Positions 1 to 6,599 of a stretch of DNA of 10,525 nt are shown here, in pieces. The translations under genes and the position numbers were made by a program. This DNA comes from Sulfurimonas sp. (GTDB taxonomy: Bacteria > Campylobacterota > Campylobacteria > Campylobacterales > Sulfurimonadaceae). The stretch is from NCBI GenBank assembly GCA_027858865.1, contig JAQIBW010000239.1, forward strand, positions 1 through 10,525, read 5' to 3'. Numbering within the stretch: position 1 is the first letter of the stretch; every line of letters begins with the position of its first letter. Under the pieces are notes generated by a model. That model saw only the letters and a list, made by a program, of their open reading frames with translations. It did no database searches and was not told where the DNA came from.

Positions 1-1432
1 TAAAAAACTTTGTTTTTGGTGTCAGGGCAGCTACAGAGACTATCGTCGCTTTTTCCACATGAAACTCATTCTTTTTGTAGGAAAGTAACAAGTCCATAAA
101 TTCTACTTGAGCACCTGGAAGATAGCCAATATCAAAATCTGTTATAGAGTGATTCGCTGGACGAACACCTATGAAAGCCATTTCCTCTGAGTTTCTGATT
201 CCAACTTCACTACTTACCTTAAATGAACGATGTGATAATATTGGATTATCAGGTAGTTCTATTTTAACTTCTTCTCCTATACCCAAAGAAGCTCTTGCAA
301 CTAAAATTTTATGAAGTCTATTTTTATATACAGTTGTATTAATATCTTCTTTTTGATAATCATATTCTACAAATTCAGCAGAAGCTTCTAATACAAATCG
401 TTTGGTTTTTAGAGCAGTATCCTCGTTTTCAAGATACTCAATGGGCTTTATTTTATCTTTGCTAATATTAAAAACATCCGTAATATCTCTATCATCAAGT
501 TCACTTTCATAGGCTATCAGCTTAGTACTTCTTGCTGGAATATAATGATACTTTGTTACTAAGCCCTCATCAACACTTGCTCTTACCGTTTCTGATGGTA
601 TAACATGAAAATTAAAATACTTTCGTAAAGCTAAGCCTTCTCTTGCTGATTCCATTATCCAAAGCATTTTATACGAGCAATTTTGCGTAAAGAAATAGTA
701 CCAAGAGTAGTTTAGTTCAACTTCCCATATATGCCTTAACATCTGCTGGGTCTCTTCTTTTGTAAAATTTAGATCATATTCCCATATATCTCGTTCTTCA
801 AGATCTCTATACTCATTAATTTTTTTATAATAAGGTAATAGTGAATATGTACCTTTATAACCACCAAAAAAACCTTTATACATGTAAGATAATTTATTAT
901 CATCCTTATTCTGCTCAGACCCGTAATTAAATGCATAAGAGAGCATTCTTGGTTTTGAATTTGAATCTATTCGTAAAAAAGTATGTCCAAACATTGATGA
1001 AGGAGAGCTACCTTGCATATAAGGGAAAATAAGACTGACTGATTTTGGATCCATCTGTTTTACAAGGAAATCAAATTGTTTACACTTAACATCAGGAAGG
1101 TTTTGCATCCCAAGCTCTTTGGTTAACCAATGTTTTCTTGCAGGGAATAGACAAGCTGTTGAGTTATCATCAAATCGTGTTTCATTATACAGAGCTTTTA
1201 TTGTCGCTTCAAGTTCTGCCAAAGCATCTCTTTTACCATCTTCTGCTAAAAAAAATGCCTTATCCTCCACTTCACTTACATCATTTTGCATATGCAAAAG
1301 TACATGCCAATATGGGGATTTAGAAAGTTCTTTTTCTTGTGCTATTTTTATATAATAGTCAGATTTTGCAAATAATGATAATGATAAAAAAAAGAGAAAA
1401 AAGAGACGTAAGATAAGTCGAAGCCTTATTAT
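1..1432 (-). CDS. Exported DUF4105 (Lnb N-terminal periplasmic domain) protein, 3'-partial, no canonical start codon
   Basis: The minus frame is open from 1465 to the window edge, so the C-terminus is missing. Counting from an ATA at 1432-1430, the N-terminus is a signal peptide (RLRLILR, then an F/L-rich core ending SLSLFA-KS). A DUF7843-like segment follows (SPYWHVLLHM, Trp about residue 42; later FFLAEDGKRDALAELEAT). Next is the DUF4105/Lnb_N core with SSMFGHTFLRIDS (His about 150, codon 983-985) and FFTQNCSYKML (Cys about 252, codon 677-679), the probable His/Cys pair. The end of the visible part (GVRPANHSITDFDIGYLPGAQVEF) resembles the C-terminal region called DUF7840. From memory, the family includes Lnb, a lipoprotein N-acyltransferase of Bacteroides; the role here is unknown. 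No ATG, GTG or TTG lies in frame before the signal peptide. Candidate starts are ATA 1432 or 1429, or ATC 1414, which has AAGG 9 nt upstream. The family call is fairly firm; the start is not. Confidence 0.8.
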   Translation of the reverse strand, partial: MIRLRLILRLFFLFFLSLSLFAKSDYYIKIAQEKELSKSPYWHVLLHMQNDVSEVEDKAFFLAEDGKRDALAELEATIKALYNETRFDDNSTACLFPARKHWLTKELGMQNLPDVKCKQFDFLVKQMDPKSVSLIFPYMQGSSPSSMFGHTFLRIDSNSKPRMLSYAFNYGSEQNKDDNKLSYMYKGFFGGYKGTYSLLPYYKKINEYRDLEERDIWEYDLNFTKEETQQMLRHIWEVELNYSWYYFFTQNCSYKMLWIMESAREGLALRKYFNFHVIPSETVRASVDEGLVTKYHYIPARSTKLIAYESELDDRDITDVFNISKDKIKPIEYLENEDTALKTKRFVLEASAEFVEYDYQKEDINTTVYKNRLHKILVARASLGIGEEVKIELPDNPILSHRSFKVSSEVGIRNSEEMAFIGVRPANHSITDFDIGYLPGAQVEFMDLLLSYKKNEFHVEKATIVSVAALTPKTKFF

Positions 1433-1439
1433 AAAAGTG

Positions 1440-1465
1440 TCTCTACCCTTTAATAAGAGTAGAGA
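1440..1465 (-). terminator. Hairpin between the DUF3015-like and DUF4105 genes, possible weak terminator
   Basis: TCTCTAC (1440-1446) and GTAGAGA (1459-1465) form a 7-bp stem around a 12-nt loop. On the minus strand it is followed by ACACTTTTATAA, only a short T tract, so it may act as a weak terminator or attenuator, or protect the 3' end of the upstream message. It begins 8 bp past the stop of the DUF3015-like gene and occupies the space where a ribosome binding site for the DUF4105 gene would be expected. Confidence 0.4.
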
Positions 1466-1472
1466 TTATTAA

Positions 1473-1862
1473 CTATATTTTAGAAATATTTTTTAAAACA
1501 TCTGATGATTTCATATCAGATGAAGTATAGATATTCTCATAGTTGTCTTGAAGTCTTGAAATAAATAAACCTTTATTCTCAACTTTAAGTAGAGTTGCTA
1601 ATGTATCAACCATTTCACCATGTCCAGCAGCAATCTCTTTTGCAAGTTGATCACTATTTACTGAAGCAAACGCTTCTAACTCAGCTTGGTCAACTGCAGC
1701 TTGGTTATGTTTAGATGATGGTGAATTTCTACTAGTAGCTTGACTTTGGTCCGTACCTTGTTTAGAACTTTTACTCTGCATAACATCATCCATTCCATCA
1801 GCATACACTGTAGTCATTGTTAATGCTGCTATTGCTATTGCACTTAATAATATTTTTTTCAT
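1473..1862 (-). CDS. Small exported DUF3015-like protein
   Basis: A 129-residue protein starting at ATG 1862 with AAGGA 6 nt upstream (1869-1873). Residues 1-21 are a clear signal peptide (MKK, hydrophobic core, cleavage about VYA-DG), so the mature protein is periplasmic or secreted. Residues 22-60 are low-complexity, rich in S, Q, K and D. Residues 62-127 resemble the C-terminal half of DUF3015 (PF11220) as I remember it: FASVNSDQLAKEIAAGHGE, then a Leu-rich TLATLLKV, then LQDNYENIY and a terminal VLKNI. Usual DUF3015 proteins are longer and have a Gly/Cys-containing N-terminal half. That half is absent here, and the protein has no cysteine. Function is unknown. It lies upstream of, and on the same strand as, the exported DUF4105 gene, which suggests a shared envelope role. 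The family assignment is by motif recall only. Confidence 0.75.
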   Translation of the reverse strand: MKKILLSAIAIAALTMTTVYADGMDDVMQSKSSKQGTDQSQATSRNSPSSKHNQAAVDQAELEAFASVNSDQLAKEIAAGHGEMVDTLATLLKVENKGLFISRLQDNYENIYTSSDMKSSDVLKNISKI

Positions 1863-1970
1863 TCTAAATCCTTATTGTTCGCTAATTTAAGATATTCTAT
1901 TCTTCTTAAGCTTAAAATAAATTTATTTTTGGAGACATACTGTATATTAACAGTTACCTTTAAACTAAGT

Positions 1971-1976
1971 ATTTTA
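1971..1976 (-). promoter_or_regulatory. Candidate -10 element for the DUF3015-like gene
   Basis: Minus-strand GGGTAAAATAC contains TAAAAT in the same GGGTAAAAT context seen before the tRNA gene. A start about 7 nt downstream would leave a leader of roughly 100 nt. A second candidate, TAGAAT at 1894-1899 (minus), would give a leader of about 25 nt. Nothing else is evident in the 237-bp divergent gap 1863-2099 apart from the uvrB promoter. Confidence 0.35.
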
Positions 1977-2086
1977 CCCTAATTACCTGCTATTACTCTG
2001 CTAAAATTTAAATAGCACTCGGCAGCCGTTTCACAGCCAAATATTCAACAAAACACTCAAGTTCTCTACAAAAACAGCATTTTCGC

Positions 2087-2092
2087 TATAAT
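2087..2092 (+). promoter_or_regulatory. -10 element of uvrB (GCTATAAT), implying a leaderless mRNA
   Basis: A perfect TATAAT in the context TTTCGCTATAATTTCACTA ends 7 bp before the uvrB ATG at 2100. Transcription would start at about 2098-2100, on or next to the start codon. No Shine-Dalgarno lies upstream of the ATG and no clear -35 is visible, as is usual for the housekeeping sigma factor of Campylobacterota. Confidence 0.7.
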
Positions 2093-2099
2093 TTCACTA

Positions 2100-4082
2100 A
2101 TGAAAAAAGAAGAAAATTTTAAAGCAAATTCACCTTACCAACCAGCTGGAGATCAACCTAAAGCTATAAAAGAATTGAGTGAATCAATACTAAAAGGCAA
2201 CCGTTATCAGACGCTAGAAGGCGTTACAGGTAGTGGTAAGACATACACAATGGCGAAGGTCATAGAGAATGTGAAGATGCCTACCATCATCATGACTCAC
2301 AACAAGACTCTTGCTGCTCAACTTTACAGTGAGTTTAGAGAGTTTTTTCCAAATAACCATATTGAGTATTTTGTTTCTTACTATGACTATTATCAGCCTG
2401 AGGCTTACATACCTCGCCAAGATCTTTTTATAGAAAAAGATAGTGCTATCAATGATGAGCTAGAACGTATGAGACTCTCCTCAACTGCTAATCTCCTCTC
2501 TTATGATGATGTTATTGTTATAGCATCTGTATCAGCGAACTACGGTCTTGGTGATCCTGAGGAATACTTAAATATGGTTCAAGTCTTAGAAGTTGGAGAT
2601 GAAATTCCTCAGAAAAAACTTTTACTACGACTAGTTGAAATGGGTTATAGTCGAAATGACTCTTATTTTGACACTGGACATATACGAGTAAATGGAGAGA
2701 GCTTAGATATATATCCACCCTACTTTGAACAAGAAGCTATACGCATAGAGTTTTTTGGAGATGAGATAGAAGCTATCTACACTTTTGAAGTCATCGACAA
2801 CAAGAGACTTGAAGAGCATAAAAAGTTTACTATATATGCAACCTCGCAGTTTAGTGTGAGTCAAGAAAAAATGGCTGTTGCTATTAAGCGCATCGAAGAA
2901 GAGTTAGATGATAGACTCGCATTTTTTCAAAAAGAGGGGAAACTTTTAGAGTATCAAAGACTTAAACAAAGAGTTGAGTTTGACCTAGAGATGCTACAAA
3001 CTACGGGTATGTGTAAAGGTGTCGAGAACTACTCACGACTTCTTACAAATAAAAAACCGGGAGAGGCTCCATTTACTCTGCTTGATTATCTTGCACTTAA
3101 TCATAAAGACTATCTGATAATAGTAGATGAATCTCATGTTTCACTTCCTCAGTATCGGGGTATGTATGCAGGAGATAGAGCCAGAAAAGAAGTTTTAGTT
3201 GAGTATGGGTTTAGACTGCCAAGTGCCTTAGACAATAGACCGCTTAAAGCAGATGAGTATATAAACAAAGCTCCTCACTATCTTTTTGTCTCTGCTACAC
3301 CAGCTGAGTATGAGTTAGAGATGTCAAGTGTAACTGCACATCAAATCATTCGTCCTACTGGTCTTCTTGACCCTATTTTAGAGATTAAACCATCTGACAA
3401 TCAAGTTGAAGATATTCACGATGAAATAATAAAAATCGCTGCTAAAAATGAAAGAATCCTTCTAACTGTTCTTACAAAGAAAATGGCTGAAGCACTTACA
3501 AAATACTTAGCAGATTTAGGCGTAAAAGTTCAGTATATGCACTCTGACATAGATACAATTGAGAGAAATCAAATTATCCGTGCACTGAGACTTGGAGAGT
3601 TTGATGTTCTCATCGGTATCAATCTTCTCCGTGAAGGGTTAGACCTTCCAGAGGTATCTCTTGTTGCCATACTAGATGCTGATAAAGAAGGCTTTTTAAG
3701 AAGTGAAACTGCCCTTATTCAAACTATTGGTCGTGGAGCAAGAAACTCTAACGGTAGAGTTATACTTTATGCAAATAAAATAACTAAATCTATGCAAAAA
3801 GCTATAGATACAACTACTTCAAGAAGAGAAATTCAAGAAGCTTATAATAAAGAGCACGGTATAACGCCAACAACTACCATTCGTAAGTTAGACGCAAACT
3901 TAAAAGTAGATGATCATGGTGGTCTGTACCAAAAGCATAAAAAAATGGATAAAATGCCAGCATCTGAAAGAAAAGCTTTAACGAAAGAGCTATCTTTAAA
4001 AATGAAGCAAGCCGCAAAAGAGTTAAACTTTGAAGAGGCAGCTAGACTTCGTGATGAAATAATGAAAATAAAACAAATTTAA
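2100..4082 (+). CDS. uvrB: UvrB, excinuclease ABC subunit B
   Basis: Nucleotide excision repair: UvrB receives damaged DNA from UvrA, verifies the lesion with ATP, and recruits UvrC for dual incision. The protein is full length at 660 residues and shows every diagnostic element. Walker A GVTGSGKT is at 41-48. The beta-hairpin region YYDYYQPEAYIPRQD (about 94-108) clamps the DNA strand. The Walker B/DEAD-like DESH is at 343-346 and SATPAEYE at about 398-405. Helicase motif V (NLLREGLDLPE) is at about 508-518 and motif VI (QTIGRGARN) at 541-549. The C-terminal UVR domain (about 622-657, FEEAARLRDEI) contacts UvrC/UvrA. The N-terminal motif YQPAGDQPKAI matches the family start, supporting ATG 2100. 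No uvrA or uvrC is in the window. The gene is followed after 101 bp by a co-directional DedA-type gene. Confidence 0.98.
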   Translation: MKKEENFKANSPYQPAGDQPKAIKELSESILKGNRYQTLEGVTGSGKTYTMAKVIENVKMPTIIMTHNKTLAAQLYSEFREFFPNNHIEYFVSYYDYYQPEAYIPRQDLFIEKDSAINDELERMRLSSTANLLSYDDVIVIASVSANYGLGDPEEYLNMVQVLEVGDEIPQKKLLLRLVEMGYSRNDSYFDTGHIRVNGESLDIYPPYFEQEAIRIEFFGDEIEAIYTFEVIDNKRLEEHKKFTIYATSQFSVSQEKMAVAIKRIEEELDDRLAFFQKEGKLLEYQRLKQRVEFDLEMLQTTGMCKGVENYSRLLTNKKPGEAPFTLLDYLALNHKDYLIIVDESHVSLPQYRGMYAGDRARKEVLVEYGFRLPSALDNRPLKADEYINKAPHYLFVSATPAEYELEMSSVTAHQIIRPTGLLDPILEIKPSDNQVEDIHDEIIKIAAKNERILLTVLTKKMAEALTKYLADLGVKVQYMHSDIDTIERNQIIRALRLGEFDVLIGINLLREGLDLPEVSLVAILDADKEGFLRSETALIQTIGRGARNSNGRVILYANKITKSMQKAIDTTTSRREIQEAYNKEHGITPTTTIRKLDANLKVDDHGGLYQKHKKMDKMPASERKALTKELSLKMKQAAKELNFEEAARLRDEIMKIKQI

Positions 4083-4090
4083 CAAGGAGG

Positions 4091-4160
4091 CAGTGCGAGT
4101 TTTCTTCTTTTCTGGATACATTTTACAAGTAAAATGTGCTCGTCAAAGAAACTCCCACTG
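4091..4160 (+). repeat. Nested inverted repeat (double hairpin) in the uvrB-dedA spacer
   Basis: The outer arms CAGTGCGAGTTTTCTT (4091-4106) and AAGAAACTCCCACTG (4146-4160) pair over about 14 bp with one C-C mismatch and one bulged T. The inner arms ACATTTTAC (4118-4126) and GTAAAATGT (4129-4137) pair perfectly over 9 bp around a 2-nt turn. No T-run follows on either strand, so it is not a typical intrinsic terminator. It may be a structured leader, an mRNA processing or stability element, or a remnant of a short palindromic repeat. An unusually strong Shine-Dalgarno-like AAGGAGG (4084-4090) abuts its 5' side, and a 28-codon ORF (GTG 4093 to TAA 4179) runs through it. Confidence 0.65.
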
Positions 4161-4170
4161 TCAAAAAATT

Positions 4171-4176
4171 AAAGGA
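4171..4176 (+). promoter_or_regulatory. Shine-Dalgarno deciding the TTG start of dedA
   Basis: AAAGGA followed by a 7-nt spacer leads to TTG at 4184. This is much better placed than anything before the alternative GTG at 4136, which lies inside the nested inverted repeat with no Shine-Dalgarno at normal distance. Confidence 0.6.
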
Positions 4177-4183
4177 TAATTTT

Positions 4184-4750
4184 TTGGAAGATACTTTTGG
4201 TAATTTAGAAACTTATGGATATATAGGACTTTTTCTATACTCGCTTGGTGGTGGATTTGTAGCACTTATAGGTGCGGGTGTGCTTTCATTTATGGGCAAA
4301 ATGGATTTAACTACCTCAATAGCAATTGCTTTTTTGGCAAATGCTATTGGTGATGTATTACTTTTTTATATGGCACGCTACCAAAAAACTATGATGATGG
4401 AAGGTCTTCGAAAACATAGACGTAAACTAGCCCTTGCACATGTTATGATGAAAAAAAATGGTTCATGGATTATACTAATTCAAAAATTTGTCTATGGGAT
4501 TAAAACTCTAATTCCTATTGCAATAGGTCTTACAAAATATGACTTTAAAAGATTTGCTATATTAAATGTACTAAGTGCTGGGGTATGGGCATTAGTATTT
4601 GGACTTGGTAGTTATTATTCTGGAAGTGTTTTAGTAAAGCTTGCGGGTATTATAGGTGATAAACCTTGGATAGCACCTCTGATCTTGGTATTTTTTGGAG
4701 GAGCTTTATGGTTCTATATGGAAAAAGCCACAAAGCGTAAAAAGAGATAG
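4184..4750 (+). CDS. DedA-family (SNARE-associated / VTT domain) inner-membrane protein, divergent
   Basis: From TTG 4184 the protein has 188 residues; starting at GTG 4136 would add 16. It is very hydrophobic. Hydrophobic or membrane stretches are at about 12-38, 45-64, a re-entrant-like segment at 95-116, 121-150 and 162-180, with a basic tail (KATKRKKR). The signature resembling DedA/PF09335 is the segment IQKFVYGIKTLIPIAIG (about 99-115), followed by FKRFAILNVLSAGVWA. Family members are involved in lipid (undecaprenyl phosphate or phospholipid) translocation and membrane homeostasis. The N-terminal acidic/proline motif usual in DedA proteins is replaced by YSLGGGFVALIGAG, and the usual Arg of the re-entrant motif is a Lys. 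Substrate and direction are therefore unclear. It lies co-directionally 101 bp after uvrB and ends in a strong terminator. Confidence 0.8.
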   Translation: MEDTFGNLETYGYIGLFLYSLGGGFVALIGAGVLSFMGKMDLTTSIAIAFLANAIGDVLLFYMARYQKTMMMEGLRKHRRKLALAHVMMKKNGSWIILIQKFVYGIKTLIPIAIGLTKYDFKRFAILNVLSAGVWALVFGLGSYYSGSVLVKLAGIIGDKPWIAPLILVFFGGALWFYMEKATKRKKR

Positions 4751-4772
4751 TGAGTTTTTTATAAACTCACTA
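4748..4772 (+). terminator. Bidirectional intrinsic terminator between dedA and pckA
   Basis: TAGTGAGTTT (4748-4757), loop TTTAT, and AAACTCACTA (4763-4772) form a perfect 10-bp stem. T-rich DNA follows on both strands (ATAGTTTTGG on plus, TCTCTTTTTACG on minus). The hairpin starts with the dedA stop codon (4748-4750) and ends immediately before the pckA stop codon (4773-4775), so it serves both convergent genes. Confidence 0.85.
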
Positions 4773-6350
4773 CTATAGTTTTGGTCCAAACGGAGCATAA
4801 TCAGTATGTTTTCCGTCTTGATACTTAGCGTAGTTTTCGATAAACATCTTCGCTAAGTTATCTCTAGTCTGATCAAAAAGTTCTTTATCTTCCCAAGCAT
4901 TACGAGGGTTTAAAACATCAGGACTGATATTACCTAGAGTTTTAGGAACGCTAAGTCTAAAGGTTTTAGTAACATCAAATTCACTATCTTTAATAGTTCC
5001 ATCTAAAATAGCATTGATACAAGCACGAGTATCTTTAATACTCATTCTCTTACCAACACCATAACCACCACCAGTCCAACCAGTGTTAACTAAATAAACA
5101 TTTACGCCATGCTCATCTATTTTTTTACCAAGAAGATCAGCATAAACAGTTGGATGAAGTGGTAAGAAAGCCTCACCAAAACAAGCACTAAATGTCGCAA
5201 CTGGCTCAGTAATACCACGCTCTGTTCCAGCAACTTTAGCAGTATAACCACTTAAGAAATAGTACATTGCTTGCTCTTTTGTAAGTTTGGATACCGGAGG
5301 TAAAACCCCAAAAGCATCTGCCGTTAAAAAGATGATGTTTTCTGGATGACCAGCCATTAAGTCATGTTTATGGTTTTTGATATGCTCTATAGGATAAGAA
5401 ACACGAGTATTTTCTGTTTTACTTCCATCTTCATAATTAACTTCACCTTCACCATACATAACAACATTTTCTAGTAATGCATTTGTTTTAATAGCGTTAT
5501 AGATTTCAGGTTCACTTTTTCCATCAAGGTTAATTACTTTAGCGTAACATCCACCTTCGAAGTTAAAGACACCATAATTATCCCAACCATGTTCATCATC
5601 TCCGATAAGAGCACGATGAGGATCAGTACTAAGTGTAGTTTTACCTGTTCCGCTCAGTCCAAAGAAAAGAGCAGTATCTCCTCTTTCTCCAACATTTGCT
5701 GAACAGTGCATAGGAAGTTTACCTTCTAGTGGTAACCAGTAGTTCATCATTGAAAAAATTCCTTTTTTCATTTCACCACCGTACCAAGTACCACCAATTA
5801 TAGCTATGTTATTTTCAACATCAAAAAGTACAAAAACTTCTGAGTTTAGTCCATGCTCTTTCCACTTGTCATTTACAGCTTTACAAGCATTTAGCACTGT
5901 GAAGTCTGATTTGAAAACTTCTAATTCTGAAGCAGTTGGACGAATAAACATGTTTTTTACAAAGTGTGACTGCCAAGCTATTTCTGATACAAAACGAACT
6001 GATCTTTTTGAAGCAGCCGAAGAACCACAAAAAACATCTGTTACATATATATCTTTAGCTGAGAGTTGTTCTTGAGCAACTACTAATAGTTCTGCAAAAA
6101 TATCAGCAGAAACCTTTTTATTTACATCACCCCAAGCAATGTATTTGTTTGATGGATCGCAGTCTACAAAGTATTTATCTTTAGGGCTACGACCAGTAAA
6201 AATACCTGTATCGACAGCTGTCGCACCTTTGTTTGTTTGAGCACATTCACCGTTCTCAAGTTCATGTTTTATCAATTCGTCATAACTTAGATTATGGTGA
6301 ACATTACCAATATTTTTTAATCCTAACTCTTCTAACTCAGTTAAATGCAT
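4773..6350 (-). CDS. pckA: ATP-dependent phosphoenolpyruvate carboxykinase
   Basis: Cytosolic enzyme converting oxaloacetate and ATP to phosphoenolpyruvate, CO2 and ADP; it links the TCA cycle to gluconeogenesis. At 525 residues it is full length for the ATP-type family. Visible motifs, in order, are the substrate-binding FTGRSPKDKYFV (Arg about 54), GGTWYGGEMKKG (186-197, metal-binding Lys), MHCSANVG (metal-binding His about 215), the kinase P-loop GLSGTGKT (231-238), the PEPCK signature LIGDDEHGWDN (248-258, metal-binding Asp), and ENTRVSYP (Arg about 316). ATG 6350 has AAGG 6 nt upstream (6357-6360), and the family-type N-terminus supports this start. It is transcribed divergently from tRNA-Val and converges on dedA with a shared terminator. 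In a chemolithoautotroph it would drain reverse-TCA oxaloacetate into sugars, but that lifestyle is an inference. Confidence 0.97.
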   Translation of the reverse strand: MHLTELEELGLKNIGNVHHNLSYDELIKHELENGECAQTNKGATAVDTGIFTGRSPKDKYFVDCDPSNKYIAWGDVNKKVSADIFAELLVVAQEQLSAKDIYVTDVFCGSSAASKRSVRFVSEIAWQSHFVKNMFIRPTASELEVFKSDFTVLNACKAVNDKWKEHGLNSEVFVLFDVENNIAIIGGTWYGGEMKKGIFSMMNYWLPLEGKLPMHCSANVGERGDTALFFGLSGTGKTTLSTDPHRALIGDDEHGWDNYGVFNFEGGCYAKVINLDGKSEPEIYNAIKTNALLENVVMYGEGEVNYEDGSKTENTRVSYPIEHIKNHKHDLMAGHPENIIFLTADAFGVLPPVSKLTKEQAMYYFLSGYTAKVAGTERGITEPVATFSACFGEAFLPLHPTVYADLLGKKIDEHGVNVYLVNTGWTGGGYGVGKRMSIKDTRACINAILDGTIKDSEFDVTKTFRLSVPKTLGNISPDVLNPRNAWEDKELFDQTRDNLAKMFIENYAKYQDGKHTDYAPFGPKL

Positions 6351-6384
6351 AACTTACCTTTTGGGTACTTTTTTTAATAGTGAA

Positions 6385-6390
6385 ATTATA
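6385..6390 (-). promoter_or_regulatory. -10 element of pckA
   Basis: Minus-strand TATAAT in the context GAGTGTATAATTTCACTA, preceded by an A/T-rich tract with no clear -35. It would give a leader of about 27 nt carrying the AAGG ribosome binding site. The 13 bases from the -10 onward are identical to those at the uvrB promoter. Confidence 0.65.
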
Positions 6391-6461
6391 CACTCTATAA
6401 ACATAAATTAAATATAAATATGGAGGCTAACTAAAGAAAAATTGTTTTAAGATTTCTTGGG

Positions 6462-6467
6462 TAAAAT
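6462..6467 (+). promoter_or_regulatory. -10 element of the tRNA-Val gene
   Basis: TAAAAT in the context CTTGGGTAAAATTATG, 17 bp before the mature 5' end of the tRNA. It would place the start about 10 nt upstream of the tRNA. The GGGTAAAAT context matches the candidate promoter at 1971-1976. Confidence 0.55.
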
Positions 6468-6484
6468 TATGCTTTCAAAAACAA

Positions 6485-6559
6485 GCTCGATTAACTCAGT
6501 GGTAGAGTGCTTCCATGACATGGAAGAAGTCATTGGTTCAAGTCCAATATTGAGCACCA
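6485..6559 (+). tRNA. tRNA-Val (anticodon GAC)
   Basis: A complete 75-nt cloverleaf. The acceptor is GCTCGAT / ATTGAGC (one G-U pair), the D stem ACTC / GAGT with loop AGTGGTA, and the anticodon stem CTTCC / GGAAG with loop ATGACAT. The anticodon GAC is at 6517-6519. The variable loop is AAGTC, the T stem ATTGG / CCAAT with loop TTCAAGT, the discriminator A, and the CCA is encoded at 6557-6559. It decodes GUC and, by wobble, GUU valine codons. It stands alone on the plus strand. The 40 bp after it, up to the convergent c-di-GMP gene, hold no obvious terminator hairpin, and no duplicated tRNA end indicating an integration site was seen. Confidence 0.96.
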
Positions 6560-6599
6560 CCCATAAATCCCTATCTTACTGTATTAAAATCTTAAAATT

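Noticed and set aside
1119..1355. Short plus-strand ORFs over the DUF4105 gene
   Set aside because: They lie opposite a continuous, motif-rich minus-strand frame and have no ribosome binding site or family resemblance.
1939..1954. ACTGT-6-ACAGT inverted repeat in the divergent gap as an operator
   Set aside because: Only 5 bp per arm in AT-rich DNA, with no second copy and no adjacent regulator gene.
4077..4160. Integron attC-like site in the uvrB-dedA spacer
   Set aside because: ATTTAAC at 4077-4083 fits the 5' box consensus by chance, but no GTTRRRY box follows the palindrome, and no integrase or cassette array is visible.
4136..4183. GTG 4136 as the start of the DedA-family protein
   Set aside because: It lies within the inner hairpin with no Shine-Dalgarno, and the extra 16 residues add no recognisable domain. 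TTG 4184 has AAAGGA at a proper distance.
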